A stretch of DNA of 64,000 bases, taken from assembly GCA_963580285.1 (NCBI GenBank), contig OY757026.1, positions 50,009,143-50,073,142 of the forward strand, written 5' to 3'. This document shows positions 10,055 through 19,645 of this stretch, piece after piece (the stretch's first letter is position 1; each line of letters begins with the position of its first letter). The notes under the pieces were generated by a model that was given only the letters and a program-made list of their open reading frames with translations, ran no database searches and had not been told where the DNA came from. The position numbers and the translations under genes were made by a program. This stretch comes from Lucinisca nassula (Eukaryota; Mollusca; Bivalvia; Lucinida; Lucinidae).

Positions 10055-10173
10055 GCCAAATCTTCAGTCGCTATATGAGGAATAACACAGACGACGAGAG
10101 ACAGAAATTCTGGGTTGAAAGAATAGTGTACAAACTGAACGATAAGATTCGTGGAATTAGGAATGGAAAATAG
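10055..10173 (+). CDS. Candidate terminal exon of an unidentified host gene
   Basis: GTCTCATTTTTCAG precedes 10055 and makes a good acceptor. The first two bases complete a codon split after its first base. The frame then reads QIFSRYMRNNTDDERQKFW and VERIVYKLNDKIRGIRNGK before TAG at 10171-10173. The charged, helix-prone sequence has mixed codon use and is not part of any repeat seen here. The phase agrees with the 6571 donor, giving a joined peptide ...SWILQEVGQIFSRY.... No obvious polyadenylation signal lies in the next 30 bases, and a MITE starts about 30 bp downstream. The family is not recognised. Confidence 0.5.
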
Positions 10174-10202
10174 TTCAAAATACAAATCAAAAAAGTAAAT
10201 CA

Positions 10203-10465
10203 TTACGATAACACAACCGTGAGGCATAGTGCATTTTTTCTTATATCAAAAAAGGACATTTTTCTGATGAAAATTTGTGATCCTTTTCTTATTTATACTC
10301 CAAACATAGGTTTTGGGTGCTCGTTAGAACTGCCTCGTTGAGGTGGCTTTAAGGATTACCCACAACCTATGTCTTGGAGCAGAAATAACGAAAATAATGT
10401 ATACCCCTGTTAACCACAGTTTTCTCTTTAAAAAGTGGGGTTTAAGGGGCTGTCCATTTCACAGA
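10203..10465. mobile_element. MITE with P2 palindrome, copy 1
   Basis: The block contains CTTATTTATACTCCAAACATAGG, GGGTGCTCGTTAGAACTGCC with the imperfect mirror GGATTACCCACAACCTATG, and TTAACCACAGTTTTCTC then AAAGTGGGGTTTAAGGGG. The same order occurs at 26470, 26930, 38784, 56434 and 60655. The palindrome (here P2) is degraded. Confidence 0.7.
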
Positions 10466-10607
10466 CTTGTTCAAACAGGGGATAACTTCATTCCAAATTA
10501 TCATTTATGGGGGTAAATTTCCGTTTTTACTGTTGGAAACTTTGTTTTACAGCAACCGGTTAAATGGGCTTTAAGATGTTAGGGGGTGGGGATATTACAT
10601 TTGTCAT

Positions 10608-10925
10608 GTACATACATACATAGATACATGTTTGCATGCATGCACACAGCCTGCATGCACACAAGCAAGCACACACACTCACACATGTAGACATGCATTT
10701 ATGCACACATGGATACATGCATGCTTACTGGTATGTGCATCAAACATGCATGCATGCAAACACACCCACTCATGTATGCATTCATGCAGACCAGGGATAC
10801 AGACTAAGCATTTTGCTCATGCATGTGTTTTTGCGAGCATTCTTGTTTGCAAACACACACACACTCATGCATGTTTGCATATATACATGTACATGCAAAC
10901 ATGCACGTACACTCATGCATTACTT
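10608..10925. repeat. ATGC/CA-rich simple repeat
   Basis: ATGCATGC, CACACACA and ACATGCA words make alternating purine-pyrimidine sequence over about 320 bp. The open frames that cross it (104 and 133 residues, rich in H, C and T) are products of the low complexity and are not genes. Confidence 0.85.
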
Positions 10926-11165
10926 GTTCAACTTATTCCCCTATAGGGGAGCTATGTTGCTGTCTGTTAACTCTTGCTCAGATATTGCCCTTTTGAAATT
11001 TTGTCATTTAGGGCCAAGCATATGGTTGGGGAGATAGTGTTGTACAAACACCATCTAGTTTTTTTTGTTTTTTTTTTTAATTAACAAACTTCAAGTGCTG
11101 CAGGCATAAGCTGTCAATGTACAGCAATGTTACGCCATAACATTGGGCCTCGGACACTATATTGC

Positions 11166-11466
11166 TGGCCCCCGCCCATTGGGGCTTGAAGAAATGGATG
11201 GGCTGCATGATGCTTCCACGCAGAGCTGAAACCGACCCACATATGAGTACTGGTAAACCGCTTAGAGGATCTAAGCCTGCCCAGGTAAAGCGATGCGAGT
11301 CGGCCCATCCATGCGTATAAACCCTATTTGTTTCATTGGGTGGCAGGGCTTGAGATGTCATTTCATCTCAATGTCGGGTAAAAGTCCCACAGAATTGGAA
11401 GCAATGTCTCCAAAATGACCATTACAGTGTTGACGAGGACATTAAACCTCAAATCAAGCAAACAAA
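11166..11466 (+). mobile_element. SINE A copy 4
   Basis: A nearly complete copy running from GGCCCCCGCCCATTGGGG to AACCTCAAATCAAGCAAAC. A likely but decayed target duplication flanks it: CACTATATTGC (11155-11165) and CACTATGTAGC (11467-11477). Confidence 0.88.
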
Positions 11467-11629
11467 CACTATGTAGCAAAATAAACTTCACAATTATTTT
11501 GATGTTATCCAAACAGACCTCGCCTGACCTACGTAGGCACATTAGAATTTTTATTCTTATGCACTTGCCAAAGTATTTTTATGTCTGATTGGATGAGTTA
11601 AAATTTGTCAATGGTATATTCTATAACAT

Positions 11630-11830
11630 ACCATATTGACCCTAAGTATTGGGACAGATAGGCCTAAGCATAATGTGTAGAACCTAACCAGTGTCAGTCT
11701 GATCAGGGTTCCCAATGTTTGCCATTCCATCTGCACGTCTTGCTTGATTGTGAAACAGATTTGTTAAAACGTTTGGAGAATTACAGCATGTCCTTAAGGT
11801 CTCTAAATTCTTTGTCATTGTGAAGTACTG
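11630..11830. mobile_element. MITE M4 relic
   Basis: CCTAAGTATTGGGACAGATAGG, GTCAGTCTGATCAGGGTTCCC, GTTTGCCATTCCATCTGCAC, GCTTGATTGTGAAACAGATT and AATTACAGCATGTCCTTAAGG match the order seen at 49445-49645, 55957-56109 and 59036-59226. One arm of the P1 palindrome is lost. Confidence 0.65.
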
Positions 11831-11839
11831 TCAGAAACC

Positions 11840-12890
11840 CAAGTCATCATGTTACATAGCTATTTATTGGCAAACATTAAGTTTTTACGCAGCTCATGGT
11901 TACAGCAGTGCACTTCCAGTACATTCATTTCTATTTTATGCAAAACAGTATATATTTTTAACAACAACCAAATTTGATTAGTGCTTAAGTCACTGTAAAA
12001 ATAAAAAATTCCAACCGTAAAACTGCTGATAAAATTTTCCTCCCCAAATGACAATTTTGAATACAGTTATCATCTAATTAACCTAATGATATTTTAGGAT
12101 TTGTATTTTCCATTCCAGATTTCCACATTCAAACAAAAAAATAAATAAATAAATAAATAATTCCATTCGGAAAGTTTATCATGTTTATCTTGTCATTGTG
12201 ATTTCTCTTACTGAACCACGACAGTTCACAATTTTGTTGAGCTGCTATATTATGATCACACTGTCTGTTAACCAAGTTCATAACATTTGTTCCTAGTATA
12301 CACATGACCAGATTGAATCATTCATTCAACAATATTTCAATTAGATTGAGACATCTCCCAGAGAGGAAGAAAAAAGGAAGATTGAAAGATCAAAGAAATC
12401 AAATAAACTCTATATACATGAATTAACGTTAACACGTTGTAGGTAGTGAGTCTGTATATACCGGTATATTGAATGTTTAAAAATATTAAAATAATCAAAT
12501 ATGCTTTGTGCTTGTAGTTCATCAAATCCATCTGATGGAGTTTGCCATTTTATTGTCAGTCTTGAAGTGCAACAACCGGTGCTTAGTCCATGCTATTCAT
12601 CAGTCAGAAAAACAGGAAAGTACAATGTTAATTTGCATTAATAGCTGCAGTTGCTTAAAAACAGCTTTATATTGTAGACATTGAGACTTGAGATGAGACT
12701 TTCAATGCTACCAAACAGGGGGCAAATTTTGTCCTTACAAGCAGGTCTAATGGACACAGACACTTGGATATTCTATTTAAGAAAATTTCATGAGTGGAAT
12801 ATGATGGGCAGAATTGACCTGCAGTTGTAGTTGTGTCCTGAATTAAACAATTTTCGAACACAGAGCATGAAGGCATCTATGGAATTATGG
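11840..12890. other. No gene recognised
   Basis: AT-rich sequence with an (AAAT)n microsatellite around 12138-12161. I see no SINE, MITE or exon. The minus-strand open frames (11860-12054, 12337-12531, 12667-12876) have no recognisable motif. Confidence 0.4.
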
Positions 12891-12951
12891 TGTAGATTGG
12901 CTTCTGCTGCCCAAGGCATAGGTGTAGATTGGCTTCTACTGCCCAAGGCAT
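12888..12951. repeat. 31-bp direct duplication
   Basis: GGTGTAGATTGGCTTCTGC then TGCCCAAGGCATA occurs twice in a row, differing at one base (TCTGCTGCC versus TCTACTGCC). Confidence 0.85.
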
Positions 12952-13229
12952 ATGGGGCATATAGTGTTTCACCATGATGTTAACACCCTATGTGGGTCTA
13001 TTACTTAGGTACTGTTAATGCTAAAATACTAAAAATATATCATGCTTCTATTACTTACCATGACAAGAGCTAAAGTTCAAGAAAATGTCACCTTGTGGTC
13101 AAGTCTAGGGGCAAAAAGGGGTAAAAGTCACACTCCAGTTAAAATCATGGTTTAAAATGTCAGATTACATGCCTGCTTCTCTTGCTAAAGCTTATCGAGC
13201 TGGAGATGATGTGGCAATTGCACTAGACA

Positions 13230-14172
13230 TCAGCCTGGTAGTACACTGGGGGTTAAATGGCAAGACACTGACAATTGTATGACGATAAAAGTTATTGCAA
13301 GTATTATCCCCTTTACAAGAATCTGACAATACACAGGCAACAGACTGGGAGGAAAATGGCAATACACTGACAATAATGTGGCAATACACTGGTAATAATG
13401 TGGCAATACACTGACAATAATGTGGCAATACACTGGTAATAATGTGGCAATACACTGCCAATAATGTGGCAATACACTGGTAATAATGTGGCAATACACT
13501 GACAATAATGTGGCAATACACTGGTAATAATGTGGCAATACACTGACAAAAAATGTGGCAATACACTGACAATAATGTGGCAATACACTGACAATAATGT
13601 GGCAATACACTGGTAATAATGTGGTAATTCACTGACAATAATGTGGCAATACACTGACATTACTGTGGCAATACACTGGCTTTACAATGGCTACAAAAAA
13701 TATAGCTTTTCATTACCAGTGTATTGCCAGATCTTTTTCTTGCCAGCATATTGCCATCTGTCTACCAGACAGAAAAAAGGATGACAATACACTGGTAATA
13801 GGCTGGAAAATACGAAATCCAGCCCATTACCGGACTATTGCCATACTGTTGCCATAGGTCCAGCCTATTGCCAGACTGTTACCAGACTGTTGCCAGATTG
13901 CCAGTGTATTACCACACTAATGCCAGTGTGTTACCAGCAATGCATTTGATACTGGCTTGAGTGAGTGTGAGAAAGATAGTTTTTCAAAGTTTTTTAATGC
14001 CAGTGTATTACCACAGTGTTGTCAGACTTTTTCATACCATGGTAATAAACTGGCAATTAGCTGGTAACAGACTGGCTGGCTGGTAATAATCTGGCTATAC
14101 ACTGGCAACAAACTGACAACATGCTGGCATCAAACTGGCAACAAACTGGTATCAGACTGGCAACACACTGGT
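13230..14172. repeat. 22-bp minisatellite with direction-reversed blocks
   Basis: From about 13350 to 13690 a 22-bp unit (TGGCAATACACTGACAATAATG and variants with TGGT) repeats about 14 times. From about 13705 to 13950 the same motif appears mainly on the other strand (CCAGTGTATTGCCAG, TTACCAGACTGTTGCC), and from about 14035 to 14170 it returns to the first direction in degenerate form (ACTGGCAACAAACTGG). The minus strand of the regular block lacks stop codons, so all three frames stay open (148, 126 and 115 residues with a 22-residue period). These are consequences of the repeat and are not credible genes. Confidence 0.92.
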
Positions 14173-14195
14173 AATGCATAAAATTTTCATAAGGG

Positions 14196-14410
14196 TAGTA
14201 CTGGTAAACCGCTTAGAGGATCTAAGCCTGTACAGGAACCGCGGTGCGAGGCGAACTGTCCATGCTAATAAACCCTATTGGTTTCATTGGTTGACAGGGC
14301 TTGAGATGACAATCATGTCATCTCGATGTTGGGTAAAAGTCCCACAAAATTGGAAGCAACGTCTCCAAAATGACTTTTGCAGTGTTGACGGAGACGTTAA
14401 ACCTCAACTC
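14196..14410 (+). mobile_element. SINE A copy 5, 5'-truncated
   Basis: It starts in the core (GTACTGGTAAACCGCTTAG) and runs to ACGTTAAACCTCAACTCAAA, where element H4 (14411) abuts or interrupts the tail. The GC-rich 5' third is missing, typical of incomplete reverse transcription. Confidence 0.88.
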
Positions 14411-14708
14411 AAACTAGAGCTGCCGCCTAACGGGCGCCAATTATACCCCCGCATGCGTTGTCAGACAAATTTTTACAAGTATTTGACCTTGAGGAAGGTC
14501 AACGTAAAGGTCAAGGTCAGGTTTGTGTATATCAATCTTAAGTACTAGTGGCAAGGTGTGTGGTGTGTGAATATTAAAGAAATCGGTCAAAGAATAAGGA
14601 AGTTATGAGCAATGTTAAAGTTTTTTGTAACGGACCGACGACGACAGACGACGACAGACGACAAGCTGACTCCTATATACCCCCTTCAAACTTCGTTTGC
14701 GGGGGTAT
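14411..14708 (-). mobile_element. Element H4, copy 2
   Basis: This is the reverse complement of the element at 5285-5566, end to end, including the GGCGGCAGCTCTAGTTT end (here at 14411-14427) and the TATACCCCC hairpin (here at 14675-14708). It joins the CAAA tail of a SINE A, the same kind of target used by H5 at 57877. The internal GTCGTC tract has one more unit than in copy 1. Confidence 0.85.
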
Positions 14709-14959
14709 AATGACTGGATCCCCTGAGCAGAAATGTATGTGGGTGCAAATGGCACAGCAACTGCTGAAGAAGTACCCAAATTACCAGAAAAAAAGTGTTT
14801 AATAGTCTGACACAATTGTGTCCATTTTTGGACAGGGTTTTCAAGGAAAAATTCCGTCCTTTAGAAAAGCGATGTCCGTGCGGGCGGGCGTCCGCGCCCC
14901 GGTTTATCTTTCGGTTAACCTTTTTAAAAAACCTGTCCATAATGCCATTTGGTGTTTTT

Positions 14960-17489
14960 AGCTCACCTGGGCCGAAGGCTCCAGGGGAGCTTATAGTATA
15001 GTGGGTCGTCCGTCCGTCGTCCGTCCACACTTTTGAGCAGCTATATCTCTGTATCCTGCAGGCTGATCTCAATCATTTCTCATCTATAGCATGCCTCTGG
15101 TGGGGCATTGATGACATAAACTTTTTTTCAAAATCGCTCTAAAACTTTGGTTCCTATGGCAACCACAAGGTCCCATAGACTTACTATGGGAAAATGCTTG
15201 TCATCACCGTAGCGCCTTCAGTTTTGATCAGATCTTCCTGAAACTTATATGTAAGGTGGCTGGGGATAAAAACTCGGATGAGTTCGAAAACCGGCCAAGT
15301 CGGCCCATTTATCATAGAGTTACATCCCTTTGATTGCTGAAAATGCCGATTTTTGACCTTGTCATCACGGTAGCCCCTTCAGTTTTGATCGGATCTTTCT
15401 GAAACTTATATGTGAGGTGGCTGGGGATAAAACCTCGGATGAGTTCGAAAACCAGCCAAGTCAGCCCATTTTTCATAGACTTACGTCCCTTTGATTGCTG
15501 AAAATGCCGATTTTTGACGTTGTCATCACGGTAGCCCCTTCAGTTGTGATCTGATCTTTCTGAAACTTATATGTAAGGTGGCTGGGGATAAAACCTCGGA
15601 TGAGTTCGAAAACCAGCCAAGTAGGCCCATTTATCATAGAGTTACGTCCCTTTGATTGCTGAAAATGCCGATTTTTGACCTTGTCATCACTGAAGCCCCT
15701 TCGGTTTTGATCGGATCTTTCTGAAACTTATATGTAAGGTGGCTGGGGATAAAACCTCGGATGAGTTCGAAAAATTGGCAAGTCGGCCCATTTATCATAG
15801 AGTTACGCCCCTTTAATTGCTGAAAATGCCGATTTTTGACCTTGTTATCACGGTAGCCCCTTCAGTTGTGATCCGATCTTTCTGAAACTTATATGTAAGG
15901 TGGCTGGGGATAAAACCTTGGAAGCGTTCGAAAACCGGCCAAGTCGACCCATTTATCATACTGTTACGTCCCTTTGATTGCTGAAAATGCCGATTTTTGA
16001 CCTTGTCATCACTGTAGCCCCTTCAGTTTTGATCGTATCTTTCTGAAACTTATATGTAAGGTGGCTGGGGATAAAAACTCGGATGAGTTCGAAAACTGGC
16101 CAAGTCGGCCCATTTGTCATAGAATTACATCCCTTTGATTGCTGAAAATGCCGATTTTTGACCTTGTCATCATGGTAGCCCCTTCAGTTTTGATTGTATC
16201 TTTCTGAAACTTATATGTAAGGTGGCTGGGGATAAAACCTCGGATGAGTTCGAAAACCGGCCAAGTCAGCCCATTTTTCATAGACTTACGTCCCTTTGAT
16301 TGCTGAAAATGCCGATTTTTGACCTTGTCATCACAGTAGCCCCTTCAGTTTTGATTGGATCTTTCTGAAACTTATATGTAAGGTGGCTGGGGATAGAACC
16401 TTGGATGAGTTCGAAAACCGGCCAAGTAGGCCCATTTATCATAGAGTTACGTCCCTTTGATTGCTGAAAATGCCGATTTTTGACCTTGTCATCACTGTAG
16501 CCCCTTCGGTTTTGATCGGATCTTTTTGAAACTTATATGTAAGGTGGCTGAGGATAAAACCTCGGATAAGTTTGAATACCGGCCAAGTCGGCCCATTTAT
16601 CATAGAGTCACGTCCCTTTGATTGCTGAAAAACGCCGACTTTCGACCTTGTCATCACGGTAGCCCCTTCAGTTTTGATCGGATCTTTCTGAAACTTATAT
16701 GTAAGGTGGCTGGGGATAAAACCTCGGATGAGTTCGAAAAATTGGCAAGTCTGCCCATTTATCATAGAGTTACGCCCCTTTAATTGCTGAAAATGCCGAT
16801 TTTTGACCTTGTTATCACGGTAGCCCCTTCAGTTGTGATCCGATCTTTCTGAAACTTATATGTAAGGTGGCTGGGGATAAAACCTTGGAAGAGTTCGAAA
16901 ACCGGCCAAGTCGACCCATTTATCATACAGTTACATCCCTTTGATTGCTGAAAATGCCGATTTTTGACCTTGTCATCACTGTAGCCCCTTCTGTTTTGAT
17001 CGTATCTTTCTGAAACTTATATGTAAGGTGGCTGGGGATAAAACCTCAGATGAGTTCGAATACCGGCCAAGTCGGCACATTTATCATAGAGTGCCTTTGA
17101 TTGCTGAAAATGCCTATTTTCGACCTTGTCATCACTGATGCCCCTTCAGTTTTGAACGGATCTTCATGAAACTTACAAACAAGAAAGTCAGGCAGAAAGC
17201 TTGGTGGAGTTTGAAAACCCTTGTTTTTGAACTTGTCATCACCATAGCCACTTCAGTTTAGATCTGATCTTCTTAGCAAGTCAGGAATAAAAGCTTGAAT
17301 GAGTTTGAAAACGGGTGAGGTCAGCCTGTTTATCATAGAGTTACATTCTACTTGATTTGCAGAAAATGCTTACCCTGTCATCACCATGTCCTCCCATAAA
17401 GCCTTCAGGAAAGGTTGGCACTTCCTTAAACTTTGAATTTGTTAGCTCAGGTGAGCGATACAGGACCAAGCTAGCTTGGTCCTCTTGTT
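14960..17489 (+). mobile_element. Helentron-like array element H1, 161-bp repeats
   Basis: The left end is AGCTCACCTGGGCCGAAGG after five T. The right end has CAGGTGAGCGATACAGG, then a 10-bp-stem hairpin (17463-17482) and TCTTGTT. Between them about 12 tandem units of 161 bp (15196-17120) carry ATATGTAAGGTGGCTGGGG, GAGTTCGAAAACCGGCC and TTGATTGCTGAAAATGCCG, followed by degenerate units. There is no transposase. Subterminal inverted AGCTCACCTG/CAGGTGAGC, a central minisatellite, a 3' hairpin and insertion beside T residues match the described layout of Helentron-derived non-autonomous elements (HINE/DINE-1 type). That assignment is inference from structure. Confidence 0.75.
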
Positions 17490-17537
17490 CTTGTTATGAA
17501 AATTAAAAACAGAAACGATCAGGAACTGATACAATCT

Positions 17538-17768
17538 TAACCCATTGTATGCGGGAATCCTCTAAAGGGGTACCTTGGCAAACAGTGCAGGCCCTTGATC
17601 AGTTAGTGCGCTCTCCAGCGTCTGATCAGGGCCTGCATTATTTGCTAACAGAATTTTCGGTCAAAAATAGGATAAAAACGAAAAAATAGGCCTGCCACCC
17701 CATATATGGCAAATAGACTTGTCCAACATATAGCATTGGAAGAGTCCACTAGCATACAATGGGGTAAA
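17538..17768. mobile_element. MITE M2 with P1 palindrome, copy 1
   Basis: The ends are ACCCATTGTATGC and GCATACAATGGGGT. Inside are GGCAAACAGTGCAGGCCC with the mirrored GATCAGGGCCTGCATTATTTGC (P1 palindrome), AAAATAGGCCTGCCACCCC and GACTTGTCCAACATATAGC. A second copy lies at 52307-52502, where the flanks are TTAA. Confidence 0.82.
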
Positions 17769-17913
17769 ATATGAGCCCAAACAGGATATTGGCACTAAAA
17801 CTTGCCATAAGGCCAAGTATTGCTAAAAAAAACCTCTTGACAGCAAAGATGTGACAGGCCATTTTCTTCCAAAATTCTAGGCCACTCTTGCAAATTTCTT
17901 TTCCAAAAGTTAG

Positions 17914-18113
17914 CTCTTATCCTGCTGTTCACAACAACACTTCTCTTTTGGAAACCGTATAGATCCTGATCAGCTGAAGAAGCCATCTGATCAGGATCTA
18001 CACTGTTTGATGTTAAATTTATGAATTTGTAGGAATAAATTACATCAAGTAATCTGATTGGTTCAAAGTCAGAAATGGGTGTGGCTAAACTAAATATTCA
18101 GCAAGAGAAGGGT
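17914..18113. mobile_element. MITE M1, copy 1
   Basis: It reads CTCTTATCCTGCTGTTC at one end and TTCAGCAAGAGAAGGG at the other. The P1 palindrome (about 17955-17995) is followed by CTGATTGGTTCAAAGTC and AATGGGTGTGGCT. The flanking tetranucleotides are TTAG and TTGG, so the original target may have been TTAG. The M1 family has TTAA-type duplications and CCC...GGG ends, the hallmarks of piggyBac-derived MITEs. Confidence 0.82.
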
Positions 18114-18149
18114 TGGGTATGTGTCTGGTTGCTTCTTTAAGAATTGGCA

Positions 18150-18400
18150 ACAAAAATGGGAAAAGTACGTCTAAAAACCAGTGTCCATCATGTCCATTTC
18201 CTACATGACATTGCTCCTGCTCACAAATCCTTAACTGTAACACACTGTTTTTTTTTTTCAAGTTTGAAAAGGTCCGTTTATTGTCACACCCTCCCTACAG
18301 CAGTGTCATTGCCCTGTGCATTTACCACCAGTAGGAGATATAGGTCCAGAAGTGCATTTGGGTCTGCAGAACACCAGTTTCTAATGGGTGTACTCAGAGA
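18150..18400 (+). pseudogene. mariner-type transposase fragment
   Basis: One frame reads VHFLHDIAPAHKS, matching the mariner block around the second catalytic aspartate (LHDNAPAH). A shifted frame then reads VRLLSHPPYSS where mariner has LPHPPYSPDLAP, and the first frame returns with RRYRSRSAFGSA, a mariner C-terminal block. The third catalytic acidic residue is not preserved and at least two frameshifts are present. Terminal repeats were not found. A SINE A (18409-18625) is inserted just downstream. Confidence 0.72.
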
Positions 18401-18408
18401 TGAGTATG

Positions 18409-18625
18409 TTTGTTTTGAGGTTTAAGGTCCCCATCAACACTGTAAAGATCAATTTGGAGATGTTGCTTCCAATTTTTGTGGGACTTTTACCCGACATTGA
18501 GATGAAATGGCAAGCTTAGATCCTCAAAATGGTTTATCAGTACTCATGTGCGGGTCGGTTTCAGCTCTGCATGGAGGCATCATGCAGTCCATCCATTTCT
18601 TCAAGCCCAGATGGACAGGGGCCGG
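18409..18625 (-). mobile_element. SINE A copy 6, internally deleted
   Basis: A perfect 13-bp duplication, AGAGATGAGTATG, flanks it at 18396-18408 and 18626-18638. The copy lacks the segment between GATGAAATGG and CAAGCTTAGATCC, about 70 bases including the box-B-like GGTGCGAGTC. Confidence 0.93.
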
Positions 18626-18954
18626 AGAGATGAGTATGGAGTTTGTTTCAAAATAAGATTGTTTCAAGATAAGATAAAAAATTGAAACAATGTATTCTGG
18701 TTAAAGGGGAATATTTCGAAGGTAACTCGAGAAAAAAATGATCAATTTTTGATGAAAATAATTTTTATTATATCATTTGCAAAACATTTCAAACATACCT
18801 TGTAGTGTTGAGTGGGTTGTAAAATTTCAGATTGAAGTAAACCCAATGAAGTCATTTCGTCCTGAATGACCTCTTTCACTGTTTATATCAAAAGAGGCCA
18901 CTTTCATTTTTATGGATTTCTGTTTGAAGTATTTTTAGAAATCTATTTAGAGAA

Positions 18955-19035
18955 ACATTTTTGCAAACAGTGAAGGCATTCTGCGGCATCTGATCTTGGC
19001 CTGCACTGTTTGCTTTTTGTGGTTTACCCCTCTTA
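18955..19035. repeat. P1 palindrome remnant
   Basis: TGCAAACAGTGAAGGCATTC, GCGGCATCTGATCTTGGCC and TGCACTGTTTGC show one diverged P1 palindrome. The rest of the MITE is not recognisable. Confidence 0.5.
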
Positions 19036-19051
19036 TTGAATAAGTTAATAA

Positions 19052-19354
19052 CAACCCCGCAAATCGGGGGCTTGAAGAAATAGATAGGCTACATGATGCT
19101 GACACGCAGAGCTAAAATCCGACCACACACGAGTACTGGTAAACAGCTTAGAGGGCCTAAGCCTGCCCAGGTAAAGCAGTGCACGTCGGACCGTCCATGC
19201 TTATAAACCCTACTGGTTTCATTAGGCAACAGGGCTTGAGAAGTCATTCCATCTCAATGTCGGGTAAAAGTCCCACAAAATTGGAAGCAGCGTCTCCAAA
19301 ATGACCTTTTCAGTGTTGACGGGAACGTTAAACCTCAAATCAAACAAATCAAAC
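19052..19354 (+). mobile_element. SINE A copy 7
   Basis: A full-length copy from CCCCGCAAATCGGGGGC to CAAATCAAACAAATCAAAC. It is flanked by a 14-bp duplication with one mismatch, GAATAAGTTAATAA (19038-19051) and GAATAGGTTAATAA (19355-19368). Confidence 0.92.
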
Positions 19355-19645
19355 GAATAGGTTAATAAAGTACCCTTTCTGTGTGTCACGGCCAGGATTA
19401 ATTTGCAGTACTAATGATAGAATTACAGATGTAATCCTGTAATTTCTGCCTTAAATATGATTCTTTACAATGTACTGGCTAGCTAATCAGATATTATATT
19501 AGAACCTAGCAAAGTGTCGAACTCATCATCTGTCAGCTTCATTTATTGTTAAAATGAACTGAGTTAGGAGAAAAAATACCTTAAAATTGTGTCGTTTGTA
19601 ATCCTTCAGATCGTTGTCATTGTACAAGCGGATATTTTAATACAC

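Noticed and set aside
10632..11037. 104- and 133-residue frames rich in His and Cys
   Set aside because: They are translations of the ATGC/CACA simple repeat.
13192..13660. Three overlapping minus-strand open frames of 115-148 residues
   Set aside because: They arise because the 22-bp minisatellite has no stop codon on that strand. Composition is purely periodic and there is no start context or conserved motif.
15196..17120. CRISPR-like array
   Set aside because: The units are 161 bp with no short repeats separated by unique spacers, and the context is animal DNA with transposons.
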